Origin: CAYRJD01 sp965247395
GTDB taxonomy: Bacteria > Actinomycetota > Acidimicrobiia > Acidimicrobiales > Poriferisodalaceae
Direction: 5' to 3'
DNA: 64,000 bases
Assembly (NCBI GenBank): GCA_965247395.1
Contig: OZ252012.1
Location: 124,001 to 188,000, forward strand
In this document: in pieces, positions 31,889-39,912 of the stretch
Numbering within the stretch: position 1 is the first letter of the stretch
Layout of the letters: the number at the start of each line of letters is the position of its first letter
Notes under the pieces: model-generated
Seen by the model: the letters and a program-made list of their open reading frames with translations, nothing else
What the model was told of the DNA's origin: nothing
The model's database searches: none
Translations under genes and position numbers: made by a program

Positions 31889-33991
31889 ATGAGCCAAGGA
31901 GTCTTCAACGGGTTACGTGTCTTTGATGGGTTACGTGTTATAGAGCTAGCCGAAGGCATTTCGGGTCCTTACGCCGCACGGTTTTTGGCCGATCAGGGCG
32001 CCGATGTCATAAAGCTTGAGTCACCGCAAGGCGATCCTTACCGCTCAGATCCGGGCTTTCAAGCCCTCAATCGCAACAAGCGCTCGGCGGTAGCAGACAA
32101 CCCTGAGGATTTGTGTGCACGGCTGGCTCCGCAAGCCGACGTGCTAGTGGTGCCCAGCGCAGCGCATGCTGCTCGCCTGCGCCGGTTTGCACCCAACGCA
32201 GTGGCGGTTTCTTTTCCGATTTGGGGAGAAGGCGTTCAGCCGTTGGGTTCGATCGCAGAAGTGCCAGCAGCAACCGGCATTGGTTGGAATCAGATCAGCT
32301 ACTCCGAAGGACCAATAGATTTAGTTATTCCGCTGGCCTCTTACGGGGCGGGCATGTTGGGAGCTATTGCCATAGCTGCTGGCCTGTACGCCCGCCAGAA
32401 CACTGGGCAAGTGCCCACCTATGAGGTGTCTGATGTGGCTGGCGCAGGCGCAATGCAGATCGGCGATGTCAATGTGGATTTGCTGGGGCCAGAGCGAGAA
32501 GGTTCGTCGCCGCTTGGCTCAACCGGACGTGCTGCGGCGTATCGCTTGTTCCGCGCAGCTGATGATCAATGGATGTTCGTGGCGTGCGGCACGACTGTTT
32601 TCTATGAATCCATGCTGGCCGCTATCGAGCGCAAAGACCTATTAGGTGACGAGCGCTTGCCAAACCCTCCATGGGGTTTGCTCGAACCTGAGCCGTTGGC
32701 GTTCATTACGCCTGAGCTGGAAAAAGCTTTTGCTACTCGAACCCGGGCTGAGTGGTTGGAGATTTTGGCCTCTCACGATGTGCCGTGTCAGCCGGTGCAG
32801 TCGCGCGAGGAGTTCTTTACCTCGCCGTTGGCGCAGGGCAACGGTCTCGACGCACGCGTGCAACACCCGGAGCTAGGAGAGGTGCGAGTACCACCGCAGC
32901 CGTTTGTAATGAGCGAGTGCCCGGCCGTTGAACTTAAGCCAGCTCCGTTGCTAGGCCAACACACCGATGAGGTGCTTGAGGAACTAGCGGCCATGCAGGC
33001 AGAAAACCCGGGCACGCCGCCAGGCGCAACAATAACCCCAGCAATAACTCCAACAACAACTCCACCAATAACAACCCCACCGTTGGCTGGGGTGAGTGCC
33101 CTTGACCTCAGTTCGTTTATAGCCGGGCCAGTTATTACTCGGCACCTTGCGATGCTGGGGGCCGATGTCATAAAGGTTGAGCCACCGCAAGGCGAAACAT
33201 TTCGTGTGCTTGGTCCCTATTTCAACGGCTGGAACCAAGGCAAGCGGTCCATCACGCTTGACCTGAAGACCGCTGACGACCTTGATGTCTTACACCGGCT
33301 GGTAGCCAAAGCAGACGTTTTTGTCGAGAACTTTCGCCCCGGTGTGGCCGAGCGTCTGGGCTGCTCAGAGGACAATCTGCGAACCATTCGCCCCGACCTG
33401 ATAACCGTGCAGAGCCCCGGTTATGGGTTGCACGAATCCATGAGCAAGGTGCCTGCCTTTGATCCATTGCTGCAAGCGCTAGCCGGGATTATGGACGCTC
33501 AAGGCGGTGACGAAGAACCGGTATTTTTGACAGTCCCAGTGCATGACGCAGCTACACCGCTGATATCCACTTTCGGAATTATCTCTGCCCTGTATCACCG
33601 GGCAAGAACCGGCCAGGCTCAGATCGTTCAAACCTCGCTTGTGCAGACCACTTGCGCAGCGCAAGCCGCAGAAGTGGTGAGCTACAAAGGTCGGCCACCA
33701 GCCAGGCGTGGTGGGTTTGACTATCGCGGCCAGGTAGATGGGCCCAGATACGAAGAAACGGCCGATGGCTGGGTGTGGCGCACAGAGCCAGCTGATGTGC
33801 CGGTGTGCACCGTCGGGTTTGTTGGCTCGGAGTGCGCTAGGGCAGGCGGGCTCGTTGCCGACTATGCCGATACAGAATGGGGTCCGATTTCTCAGGTAGG
33901 TCAGTTGATCTGTGGGGCCGGGCCTCAACCAGGAATTGGCCCACAGTTGGACGAGCATCGCGCAGAGATCCTCGCGGAGCTATCCGACTAA
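31889..33991 (+). CDS. Tandem-fused CaiB/BaiF family CoA transferase
   Basis: Two class III CoA-transferase domains in one chain of about 700 residues. Each has the N-terminal signature: VIELAEGISGPYAARFLADQG with VIKLESPQGDPYR in the first, and ALDLSSFIAGPVITRHLAMLG with VIKVEPPQGETFR in the second. They are joined by a Pro/Thr linker (33021-33085) coded by a 12-nt-like repeat. Family members move CoA between carboxylic acids. Which half keeps the catalytic Asp was not settled. ATG 31889 is chosen over the upstream TTG 31865 because CGGAGGTGA precedes it. The N-terminus contains a small duplication (NGLRVFDGLRV). The CoxL-like gene follows after about 20 nt. Confidence 0.9.
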   Translation: MSQGVFNGLRVFDGLRVIELAEGISGPYAARFLADQGADVIKLESPQGDPYRSDPGFQALNRNKRSAVADNPEDLCARLAPQADVLVVPSAAHAARLRRFAPNAVAVSFPIWGEGVQPLGSIAEVPAATGIGWNQISYSEGPIDLVIPLASYGAGMLGAIAIAAGLYARQNTGQVPTYEVSDVAGAGAMQIGDVNVDLLGPEREGSSPLGSTGRAAAYRLFRAADDQWMFVACGTTVFYESMLAAIERKDLLGDERLPNPPWGLLEPEPLAFITPELEKAFATRTRAEWLEILASHDVPCQPVQSREEFFTSPLAQGNGLDARVQHPELGEVRVPPQPFVMSECPAVELKPAPLLGQHTDEVLEELAAMQAENPGTPPGATITPAITPTTTPPITTPPLAGVSALDLSSFIAGPVITRHLAMLGADVIKVEPPQGETFRVLGPYFNGWNQGKRSITLDLKTADDLDVLHRLVAKADVFVENFRPGVAERLGCSEDNLRTIRPDLITVQSPGYGLHESMSKVPAFDPLLQALAGIMDAQGGDEEPVFLTVPVHDAATPLISTFGIISALYHRARTGQAQIVQTSLVQTTCAAQAAEVVSYKGRPPARRGGFDYRGQVDGPRYEETADGWVWRTEPADVPVCTVGFVGSECARAGGLVADYADTEWGPISQVGQLICGAGPQPGIGPQLDEHRAEILAELSD
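33030..33081 (+). repeat. Pro/Thr linker repeat related to gcvT/gcvP repeats
   Basis: Degenerate units of CCAnCAATAACT code for the TPAITPTTTPPITTPP linker. It shares AACTCCACCAATAAC with the gcvT repeat, but is read in another frame. Confidence 0.8.
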
Positions 33992-34010
33992 CTGCAACTA
34001 AATTTTGTAC

Positions 34011-36395
34011 ATGCCGCGCTTAGCTGTTGAGGATTATCCGATGCTGCGCGGGACAGCAGAATTCATCGCCGACTTGCCTCTTCCTGAACGCACGCTGCAT
34101 GCGGTCTTTGTGAGGTCGCAGATCGCACACGGGCAGAACTTGACAGTGAATGTTGAGGCGGCATTAGCTGCCCCAGGCGTCGTTGCGGTGTTCACTAATG
34201 CGGACTTAGCGGCGCCATCGATTTCGTTTTACCCCGAGACCACTTTGGACGGAATCATGGCTCGCCCGTTGCTAGCCCAGAACAAGGTGCGTTTTGTGGG
34301 TGAGCCGGTGGCGGTGGTGGTCGCCGAATCGGCCGACGCTGCGACCGACGCAGCCGAGCAGGTGGTGGTTGAGATTGAACCCTTGCCTGCGGTAGCAGAC
34401 GTTCAGGCTGCGCTAGTAAGCGACTCAGCTGCGCTGCTGTTTCCCGCTGCAGGCACCAACGTTGTTATCGAACAAAAGGCTGACGCACGAGTAATCGTGA
34501 TGCCAACAGCCGCGACCTCACCAGGCTTGGACCCAGCCCCTGCCTCTTCTGCGGCTGCCTCGCCCAGCAGTGATCCGTTTGAGGGGGCGGATTTTGTCGC
34601 AGACCTAGTGTGCGAAAACCCGCGCGTTGCCTCTGCTCCGATCGAGCCTTGCGGAATCTTGGCGATCAGCAACAACGAAGGCAGCAAAGACAACGAAGGC
34701 AGTGAAGGCAGCAAACTCAGCAACGAGAGCGCACCTCAAATACTCGACCTCTGGTGCACCGGCCAGGGAGTCCAGGCAATGCGCAAAACCTTTGCCGACA
34801 GCCTGAATCTGGATGTTGAGCAGATCAGAATCCGCCACCCCTTTGTTGGAGGTGGCTTTGGCGGGCGCGGCGATGCGGTTGTTGAGTTCTTAGTTATTGC
34901 TCATTGTGCTCGTAGGTTGAACCGACCGGTTCGCTGGGTGCAAACGCGCGCCGAACAGTTCTTTTCTCTGCCGTACGGCCGTGATCAACAGCACCACATT
35001 CGGCTGGGCATCACCGCCGACGGCGACATCGTGGGTCTTGACGCAACCATGTGGCTGAACGCTGGTGCCTACCCGCATATGAGCCCGCTGTTGGCTGCTG
35101 CTAGTCGCCGGCAATGCACCGGCATGTACCGAATCGAGCGGTTTAGGTATTGCTATGGCGCGGTAGCCACTAACACTCCGCCCGTTGGTGCGTATCGCGG
35201 CGCCGGTCAACCTGAGGTAAACGCTGCACTTGAGCGAGCGATCGATGCGGCCGCTCGTCTTGCCGGTCTTGATCCGAACGTTGTACGACGGCGTAACCTG
35301 CTGAGCCCGGTCGACCTTCCATACGACACCCAATTGGGAATCACGATTGACAGCGGCGAACCAGTAGCTGCGCTTGACAAAGCGCTGGAGGCCGTAGATG
35401 CCTCCCGCTGGCAAGCCGAAGCCGCGGCTCGCCGTGTTGGTTCTGCCCGTCTAATTGGCGTCGGTGTTGGTTGCTACAGCCAGACCGCTGGCAGTGGTGA
35501 TGACAGCGATTATGCGCATCTTGAGCTTGGCGACGACGGCACCGTCCATGTCGGGTGTGCCAGCGCAGGGCACGGTCAGGGCCATCACACAATGTGGGCG
35601 CGACTGATAAGCGCAGAGTTAGGACTCGCGCCCGAGGCCGTGCGAGTTACAGATGCCGATACCGCTGCCGCCTCAAGCGGTCTTTCAACCGGTGGCTCTC
35701 GCAGCAGCTTCGTTCTTGGCAGTCAGATAGCCGCTGCTGCCAAACAACTTAAGAGCCAGACGGTGGTAGTGGCGGCGAGACTGCTCGAAGCATCACCCGA
35801 AGACATTGTGGTGGTAGCTGAGGGAGCTCATGTCGCTGGCGTTCCGGCCAACATTGTCAGTTGGTCCGACATTGCTGCTGAAGGTGAGCCCGATGAACTG
35901 AGCAGCACCTCAGCTCAGCGACTTGGAGGGCCGACCCATCCCTATGGCACACACGCTGCGGTGGTGGAGGTGGACGTAGAAACCGGTCAGGTAGTGCTGC
36001 TGGCCTATGCGGCAGTAGATGACTGCGGTGTAGTGCTGGAAGAAGAATCGGTTATCGGTCAACAGCACGGCGGAGCGGCGGCAGGTATCTCCCAAGCCTT
36101 GATGGAAGAAGCGATTTATGACACCGACGCCACACCGCTGACCACCAGCTTTGCCGACTATCTGATCCCGTCGGCCAGCTCCTTGCCCTTTTTGGAGACG
36201 CATCGCCCGCAAATTCCAACGCAACGAAATCCGCTAGGAGCAAGAGGCATCGGAGAGAACGGTGCCATTGCTGCGCCGCCCGCAGTGCAAAACGCAGTGA
36301 TTGATGCGCTGGCGCACCTGGGTGTTACACACGTTGACATTCCGCTATCGCCGCAAAGGGTTTGGCAAGCCATCCGCACCGCGACTGGGTCATAA
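34011..36395 (+). CDS. Xanthine dehydrogenase/CoxL-like molybdopterin-binding subunit
   Basis: Large subunit of a molybdenum hydroxylase, about 794 residues. Motifs: VRFVGEPVAVVVAES, HPFVGGGFGGRG, PVRWVQTRAEQFF, the cofactor-binding CASAGHGQGHHTMWA, and the active-site Glu in LGARGIGENGAIAAPP. Such subunits normally act with a FAD subunit and a [2Fe-2S] subunit; neither is present nearby. The substrate is an aldehyde or N-heterocycle at best guess. A Ser/Asn/Glu/Lys-rich repeat insert (around 34671-34730) and an Ala/Ser-rich insert lengthen the middle. ATG 34011 follows the upstream TTG 34005. It is cotranscribed with the CoA transferase and probably metY. Confidence 0.88.
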   Translation: MPRLAVEDYPMLRGTAEFIADLPLPERTLHAVFVRSQIAHGQNLTVNVEAALAAPGVVAVFTNADLAAPSISFYPETTLDGIMARPLLAQNKVRFVGEPVAVVVAESADAATDAAEQVVVEIEPLPAVADVQAALVSDSAALLFPAAGTNVVIEQKADARVIVMPTAATSPGLDPAPASSAAASPSSDPFEGADFVADLVCENPRVASAPIEPCGILAISNNEGSKDNEGSEGSKLSNESAPQILDLWCTGQGVQAMRKTFADSLNLDVEQIRIRHPFVGGGFGGRGDAVVEFLVIAHCARRLNRPVRWVQTRAEQFFSLPYGRDQQHHIRLGITADGDIVGLDATMWLNAGAYPHMSPLLAAASRRQCTGMYRIERFRYCYGAVATNTPPVGAYRGAGQPEVNAALERAIDAAARLAGLDPNVVRRRNLLSPVDLPYDTQLGITIDSGEPVAALDKALEAVDASRWQAEAAARRVGSARLIGVGVGCYSQTAGSGDDSDYAHLELGDDGTVHVGCASAGHGQGHHTMWARLISAELGLAPEAVRVTDADTAAASSGLSTGGSRSSFVLGSQIAAAAKQLKSQTVVVAARLLEASPEDIVVVAEGAHVAGVPANIVSWSDIAAEGEPDELSSTSAQRLGGPTHPYGTHAAVVEVDVETGQVVLLAYAAVDDCGVVLEEESVIGQQHGGAAAGISQALMEEAIYDTDATPLTTSFADYLIPSASSLPFLETHRPQIPTQRNPLGARGIGENGAIAAPPAVQNAVIDALAHLGVTHVDIPLSPQRVWQAIRTATGS

Positions 36396-36482
36396 GCAAC
36401 TCGCCGCAGCACAGCACAGGACAATAAGTAAAGGCACAAGCCAATAAGTACAGCCACTTGCCAAGCCTTAGCATCGTTGCCA

Positions 36483-37778
36483 ATGGTTGAGCCTGATTTT
36501 TTGCACTTTGACACGTTGAGCCTGCACGCGGGACAGCGCCCCGATCCCACCACGGGAGCGCGCGCAGTGCCGATCTACCAGACGACTTCGTTTTCCTTCG
36601 ACAGCGTTGAGCAAGCCGCCAGCTTGTTCAACCTGGAAATTCCGGGACACATCTACAGCCGCATCTCGAATCCAACAGTGGCGGTGCTCGAAGAGCGCAT
36701 AGCCGCATTGGAAGGTGGAGTGGGAGCGATTTGCACCGCTAGCGGTATGGCTGCTTTTCATTTGGCGTGCGCCACGATTATGGGCAGTGGCAGCCATGTG
36801 GTTGCAAGCCGCAACATCTACGGCGGCACTCACAACATGCTCAATCTCACGATGCCGCGCTTTGGCATTGAGACCACGTTCGTAGATCCACGCGACCTCG
36901 ACGCGTGGAAGGCCGCTATCAGACCCGAAACGCGGGTGCTATTTGCTGAAACGCTTGGCAATCCCAACCTGGAAGTGCTCGATGTTGCAGCCGTAGCTCA
37001 GGTTGCGCACGATCACGATCTGCCACTGATGGTTGATTCCACCTTCACCACGCCCTACCTCATGCGACCGTTTGAGCTTGGTGCCGACATCATCATGCAT
37101 AGCGCCACAAAGTTTCTAGGTGGACACGGCGTTGCTATCGGCGGTGTGCTGGTGGATGGTGGCCGATTTGATTGGGCGGCGACAGACAAATTTCCAACGC
37201 TGTCTCAGCCCTATGAGGGCTATCACGGCATCAATTTTGCGCAGGAATATGGACCGCAGGCACTGGCGATGCGGGCACGTGCCGAAGGGTTGCGTGATTT
37301 CGGCGCGGCGATGAGTCCCACGGTGGCGTTTTATCTGCTGCAAGGCGTTGAGACGTTGCCGCTGAGGATGGCGCGTCATGTCGAAAACACCAACACCGTG
37401 GTTGAGTTTTTGCTCTCAAATGAGGCGGTCACCTGGGTGAGCCATCCCAGCGTGCCAACGCATCCAGACCACGAACTAGCGAAACGGTTGTTGCCACGCG
37501 GTGCTGGAGCCATTCTCAGCTTTGGTGTCGCAGGCGGTCGTGAGGCGGGTAAGCGATTTATTGAGGCTCTGCGACTGGCTTCACACCTGGCCAACGTGGG
37601 CGACGCAAAGACATTGGTTATCCATCCCGCTAGCACGACTCATCAGCAGCTAAGCGCAGAAGATTTGGCCGCCGCCGGAGTGGGTGAAGATCTGGTGCGG
37701 TTGTCGGTGGGTCTTGAGGCTTCGAGCGACATCATCGCCGACCTAGCCAGAGCGCTACGAGCCTCTCAAAAGGGCTAG
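36483..37778 (+). CDS. metY: O-acetylhomoserine sulfhydrylase (O-acetylhomoserine aminocarboxypropyltransferase)
   Basis: PLP enzyme that makes homocysteine from O-acetylhomoserine and sulfide, 431 residues. Motifs: FDTLSLHAGQRPD, YQTTSFSF, HIYSRISNPTVAVLE, SGMAAFH, and the PLP Lys in IMHSATKFLGGHGVAIGG. The length and the SNPTV/SATKFLGGHG pattern fit MetY better than MetB/MetC. ATG 36483 is two codons inside a TTG-started frame. The alpha/beta hydrolase follows after about 5 nt. Confidence 0.94.
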   Translation: MVEPDFLHFDTLSLHAGQRPDPTTGARAVPIYQTTSFSFDSVEQAASLFNLEIPGHIYSRISNPTVAVLEERIAALEGGVGAICTASGMAAFHLACATIMGSGSHVVASRNIYGGTHNMLNLTMPRFGIETTFVDPRDLDAWKAAIRPETRVLFAETLGNPNLEVLDVAAVAQVAHDHDLPLMVDSTFTTPYLMRPFELGADIIMHSATKFLGGHGVAIGGVLVDGGRFDWAATDKFPTLSQPYEGYHGINFAQEYGPQALAMRARAEGLRDFGAAMSPTVAFYLLQGVETLPLRMARHVENTNTVVEFLLSNEAVTWVSHPSVPTHPDHELAKRLLPRGAGAILSFGVAGGREAGKRFIEALRLASHLANVGDAKTLVIHPASTTHQQLSAEDLAAAGVGEDLVRLSVGLEASSDIIADLARALRASQKG

Positions 37779-37783
37779 AAGTG

Positions 37784-38677
37784 ATGCAGCTAAGCATCAA
37801 TGGCTCCCCGGTCGGCATTACCAACGGCGGCGGCGATATCGACGCTTCAAACCCAGTGGCGTTGTTGGTGCATGGTGCTGGAATGAATCGAACCGTGTGG
37901 GTGCAGCAGACCCGCTATCTCAACCATCACGGAGTTTGCGCGCTGGCTATTGACCTACCAGGTCACGGCAATTCCGGCGGAGAACCATTGCAGACCGTCG
38001 AGGAGATGGCTGACTGGCTGGTGCAGTTGATCGATGTGGTGATCGCTGAGCTGGCTAGCGAACAGAGTGGTAACTCGGTGGCATTGGTGGGACATTCCAT
38101 GGGTTCGCTGGCGTGCCTGTGCGCGACCGCACTAGCGGGCAAAAAGGTAAACCATCTGGTGTTGGCCGGAACCGCTATGTCCATGCAGGTTCATCCGGGA
38201 TTGCTGGAGGCCGCTGAACGCAACGAGGATCTAGCCGGAGAGCTAATGACCGCCTGGGGACACGGTCCGGTTGCCCATGTGTCAACCAACCCCACCCCAG
38301 GGTTATGGATGCTGGGAGGTGGGATAGCACTGCTGGACGAAGTTGATGACGACGTGCTTTTCACTGATTTGTCCGCTTGCAACGCCTTTGATATTTCGAC
38401 CTTTGATTTCTCAGGGCCTGATGCTTCAAGTGCTTCAACTGCTCCAGGGGCTTCGGATATCGAAGCAGGATCAACCGAAGAGCTCTTCAAACGCGTGAAG
38501 TGTCCGGTGAGCTTCATCGTCGGTAGCGAAGACAAGATGACTCCGGGGAGTGCCACAAGCCAGCTGGTAGCTGGCTTTGATGGAGCGAATGTGCATTTCC
38601 TAAACAACGTTGGGCACATGATGATGATCGAAGACCCGGCTTCGGTGCGCGAACTGTTGCGAACCGCCCTCAGCTAG
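37784..38677 (+). CDS. Alpha/beta hydrolase
   Basis: Serine hydrolase of about 297 residues. Oxyanion region VLVHGAGMNRTVW, nucleophile elbow LVGHSMGSLA, the acid in VGSEDKMTPG and the His in NNVGHMMMIEDP. An Ala/Ser/Pro insert near residue 210 (ASSASTAPGASDIEAGS) is another low-complexity stretch. Position directly after metY could suggest a homoserine O-acetyltransferase role, but the 297-residue form and motifs look like a generic esterase/hydrolase. Confidence 0.9.
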   Translation: MQLSINGSPVGITNGGGDIDASNPVALLVHGAGMNRTVWVQQTRYLNHHGVCALAIDLPGHGNSGGEPLQTVEEMADWLVQLIDVVIAELASEQSGNSVALVGHSMGSLACLCATALAGKKVNHLVLAGTAMSMQVHPGLLEAAERNEDLAGELMTAWGHGPVAHVSTNPTPGLWMLGGGIALLDEVDDDVLFTDLSACNAFDISTFDFSGPDASSASTAPGASDIEAGSTEELFKRVKCPVSFIVGSEDKMTPGSATSQLVAGFDGANVHFLNNVGHMMMIEDPASVRELLRTALS

Positions 38678-38680
38678 CGC

Positions 38681-38710
38681 TAGATCCATATAGATCCATA
38701 TAGATCCATG
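38681..38710 (+). repeat. 10-nt tandem repeat after hydrolase gene
   Basis: Three copies of TAGATCCATA, the last with one change, just downstream of the hydrolase stop codon. The period is not a multiple of three, unlike the arrays inside genes. Confidence 0.9.
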
Positions 38711-38845
38711 CAGCCAGGCCACGCTTGGTCGGCAGCGGTTATCCGGCTGCAACTATGATGCGGGGTGATCGCAGCGTTGTTGCTGTCAGCGGTTGCTGTT
38801 AGCGACGGTCTGTGATGACAACCCGTACCGGACTGAGGGGTAACT

Positions 38846-39370
38846 ATGTCTGCTGAAAAATTCCCAGTTGAAGCCTCGCACATACTGATGTTTGCGCGAG
38901 CCATCGGCGACTCCAACATGGTGTACAGCGATGCCGATTATGCCGCTGGTACAGAGGCTGGCTCAATCATTGCGCCGCCGACTTTCGCACAAGCCAGCGC
39001 TCAATTTGATTCTGACTATTACCTGCGCCCTAAGGCGGGCAAGAAGTGGTTTGGCAGTGGCCGGACTGCCTCAGGCACCATGCGTGACCCGGCTGCCGAT
39101 GACGGTCAAGCACCGGTTGATGATAAGCCGGGGGGTTCGTCTGCTGGCGGATTGCACGCCGAGCAGCACTTCACCTACCACCGCCACCTAAAGCCGGGGG
39201 ACGTTCTGACGGCAACCACACGTGAGGGTGAGCGTTGGGAAAAGGAGTCCAAACGGGCCGGAACTTTGAAGTTCAGCGAGACCATTACCGAGTATCGCGA
39301 CCAAGACGGTGAGCTGGTAGTTACCGCCCGTGGTGTTGGCGTGGTGACCGAGAAGGTCATCGACGGTTGA
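38846..39370 (+). CDS. MaoC-like / HadA-type dehydratase subunit (FAS1-like hot-dog)
   Basis: Hot-dog-fold protein of 174 residues. FARAIGDSNMVYSDADYA and APPTFAQASAQFD match the N-terminal dehydratase family that includes mycobacterial HadA/HadC. The catalytic Asp/His pair typical of active MaoC hydratases is absent here, so it is probably the substrate-binding subunit. An insert of ~25 Gly/Ser/Asp-rich residues sits at 75-100. A GAGGGG lies 6-11 nt before ATG 38846. The second gene of the pair follows 78 bp later. Confidence 0.88.
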   Translation: MSAEKFPVEASHILMFARAIGDSNMVYSDADYAAGTEAGSIIAPPTFAQASAQFDSDYYLRPKAGKKWFGSGRTASGTMRDPAADDGQAPVDDKPGGSSAGGLHAEQHFTYHRHLKPGDVLTATTREGERWEKESKRAGTLKFSETITEYRDQDGELVVTARGVGVVTEKVIDG

Positions 39371-39387
39371 TCTGACCAGGTAATTAG

Positions 39388-39423
39388 CCAAGCACTCTCA
39401 ACAGACCAAGCACTCTTAACAGA
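39388..39423 (+). repeat. 18-nt tandem duplication between the two dehydratase genes
   Basis: CCAAGCACTCTCAACAGA followed by CCAAGCACTCTTAACAGA, one mismatch, within the 78-bp gap. Confidence 0.9.
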
Positions 39424-39448
39424 TTCTGCAAAAAAAGGAAGCAAACAC

Positions 39449-39871
39449 ATGGCTCTTTCAGCCGCAACTCTCAGCGTCGGCGACACTCATAGCGAAGAAG
39501 TCGTTAACGACCTAACTCGCACGCAAATCGTGCAATACGCGGGAGCGTCGGGTGATTACAACCCGGTCCATTCCGACGAAAAATTCGTTACCGAGGTAGC
39601 CGGATACCCGACGGTTTTTGCGCACGGCATGCTCACAATGGGCATGACCGGCGCCATGGTTACCAACTTCGTGGGTGACGGTCGGCTTACCTATTACGGA
39701 GTCCGTTTTGTTAGCCAGGTATGGCCTGGCGACACGCTCACAGCGACGGCCACGGTCGCCGATATCAAAGAAGAAAACGGCGTCATGCTGGCCGATCTTG
39801 AGATCACAACGGTCAACCAAGACGACCGGCCGGTGCTAACCGGCAACGCAACAGCTCGGCTAGACGCTTAG
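39449..39871 (+). CDS. MaoC-like / HadB-type (3R)-hydroxyacyl dehydratase subunit
   Basis: Catalytic hot-dog subunit of 140 residues. YAGASGDYNPVHSDEKF carries the hydratase Asp and His, followed by VFAHGMLTMG. Together with the upstream HadA-like protein it should form a heterodimer dehydrating (3R)-hydroxyacyl thioesters in fatty acid or polyketide-like metabolism. AAGGA lies 10-14 nt before ATG 39449. A hairpin plus T-run follows, so this is probably the end of the transcript. Confidence 0.92.
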   Translation: MALSAATLSVGDTHSEEVVNDLTRTQIVQYAGASGDYNPVHSDEKFVTEVAGYPTVFAHGMLTMGMTGAMVTNFVGDGRLTYYGVRFVSQVWPGDTLTATATVADIKEENGVMLADLEITTVNQDDRPVLTGNATARLDA

Positions 39872-39880
39872 CTAACGCTC

Positions 39881-39905
39881 AGCTGACGCTCAGCTTTTTC
39901 TTTCC
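39881..39905 (+). terminator. Candidate Rho-independent terminator after the dehydratase pair
   Basis: AGCTGA-CGC-TCAGCT hairpin (six perfect pairs) followed directly by TTTTTCTTTC. The stem is short. Confidence 0.55.
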
Positions 39906-39912
39906 TGGGCTG

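Noticed and set aside
38725..38759. Promoter before the HadA-like gene (TTGGTC and TATGAT)
   Set aside because: The spacing of 23 bp is too long for a sigma-70-type promoter, so I do not claim it.
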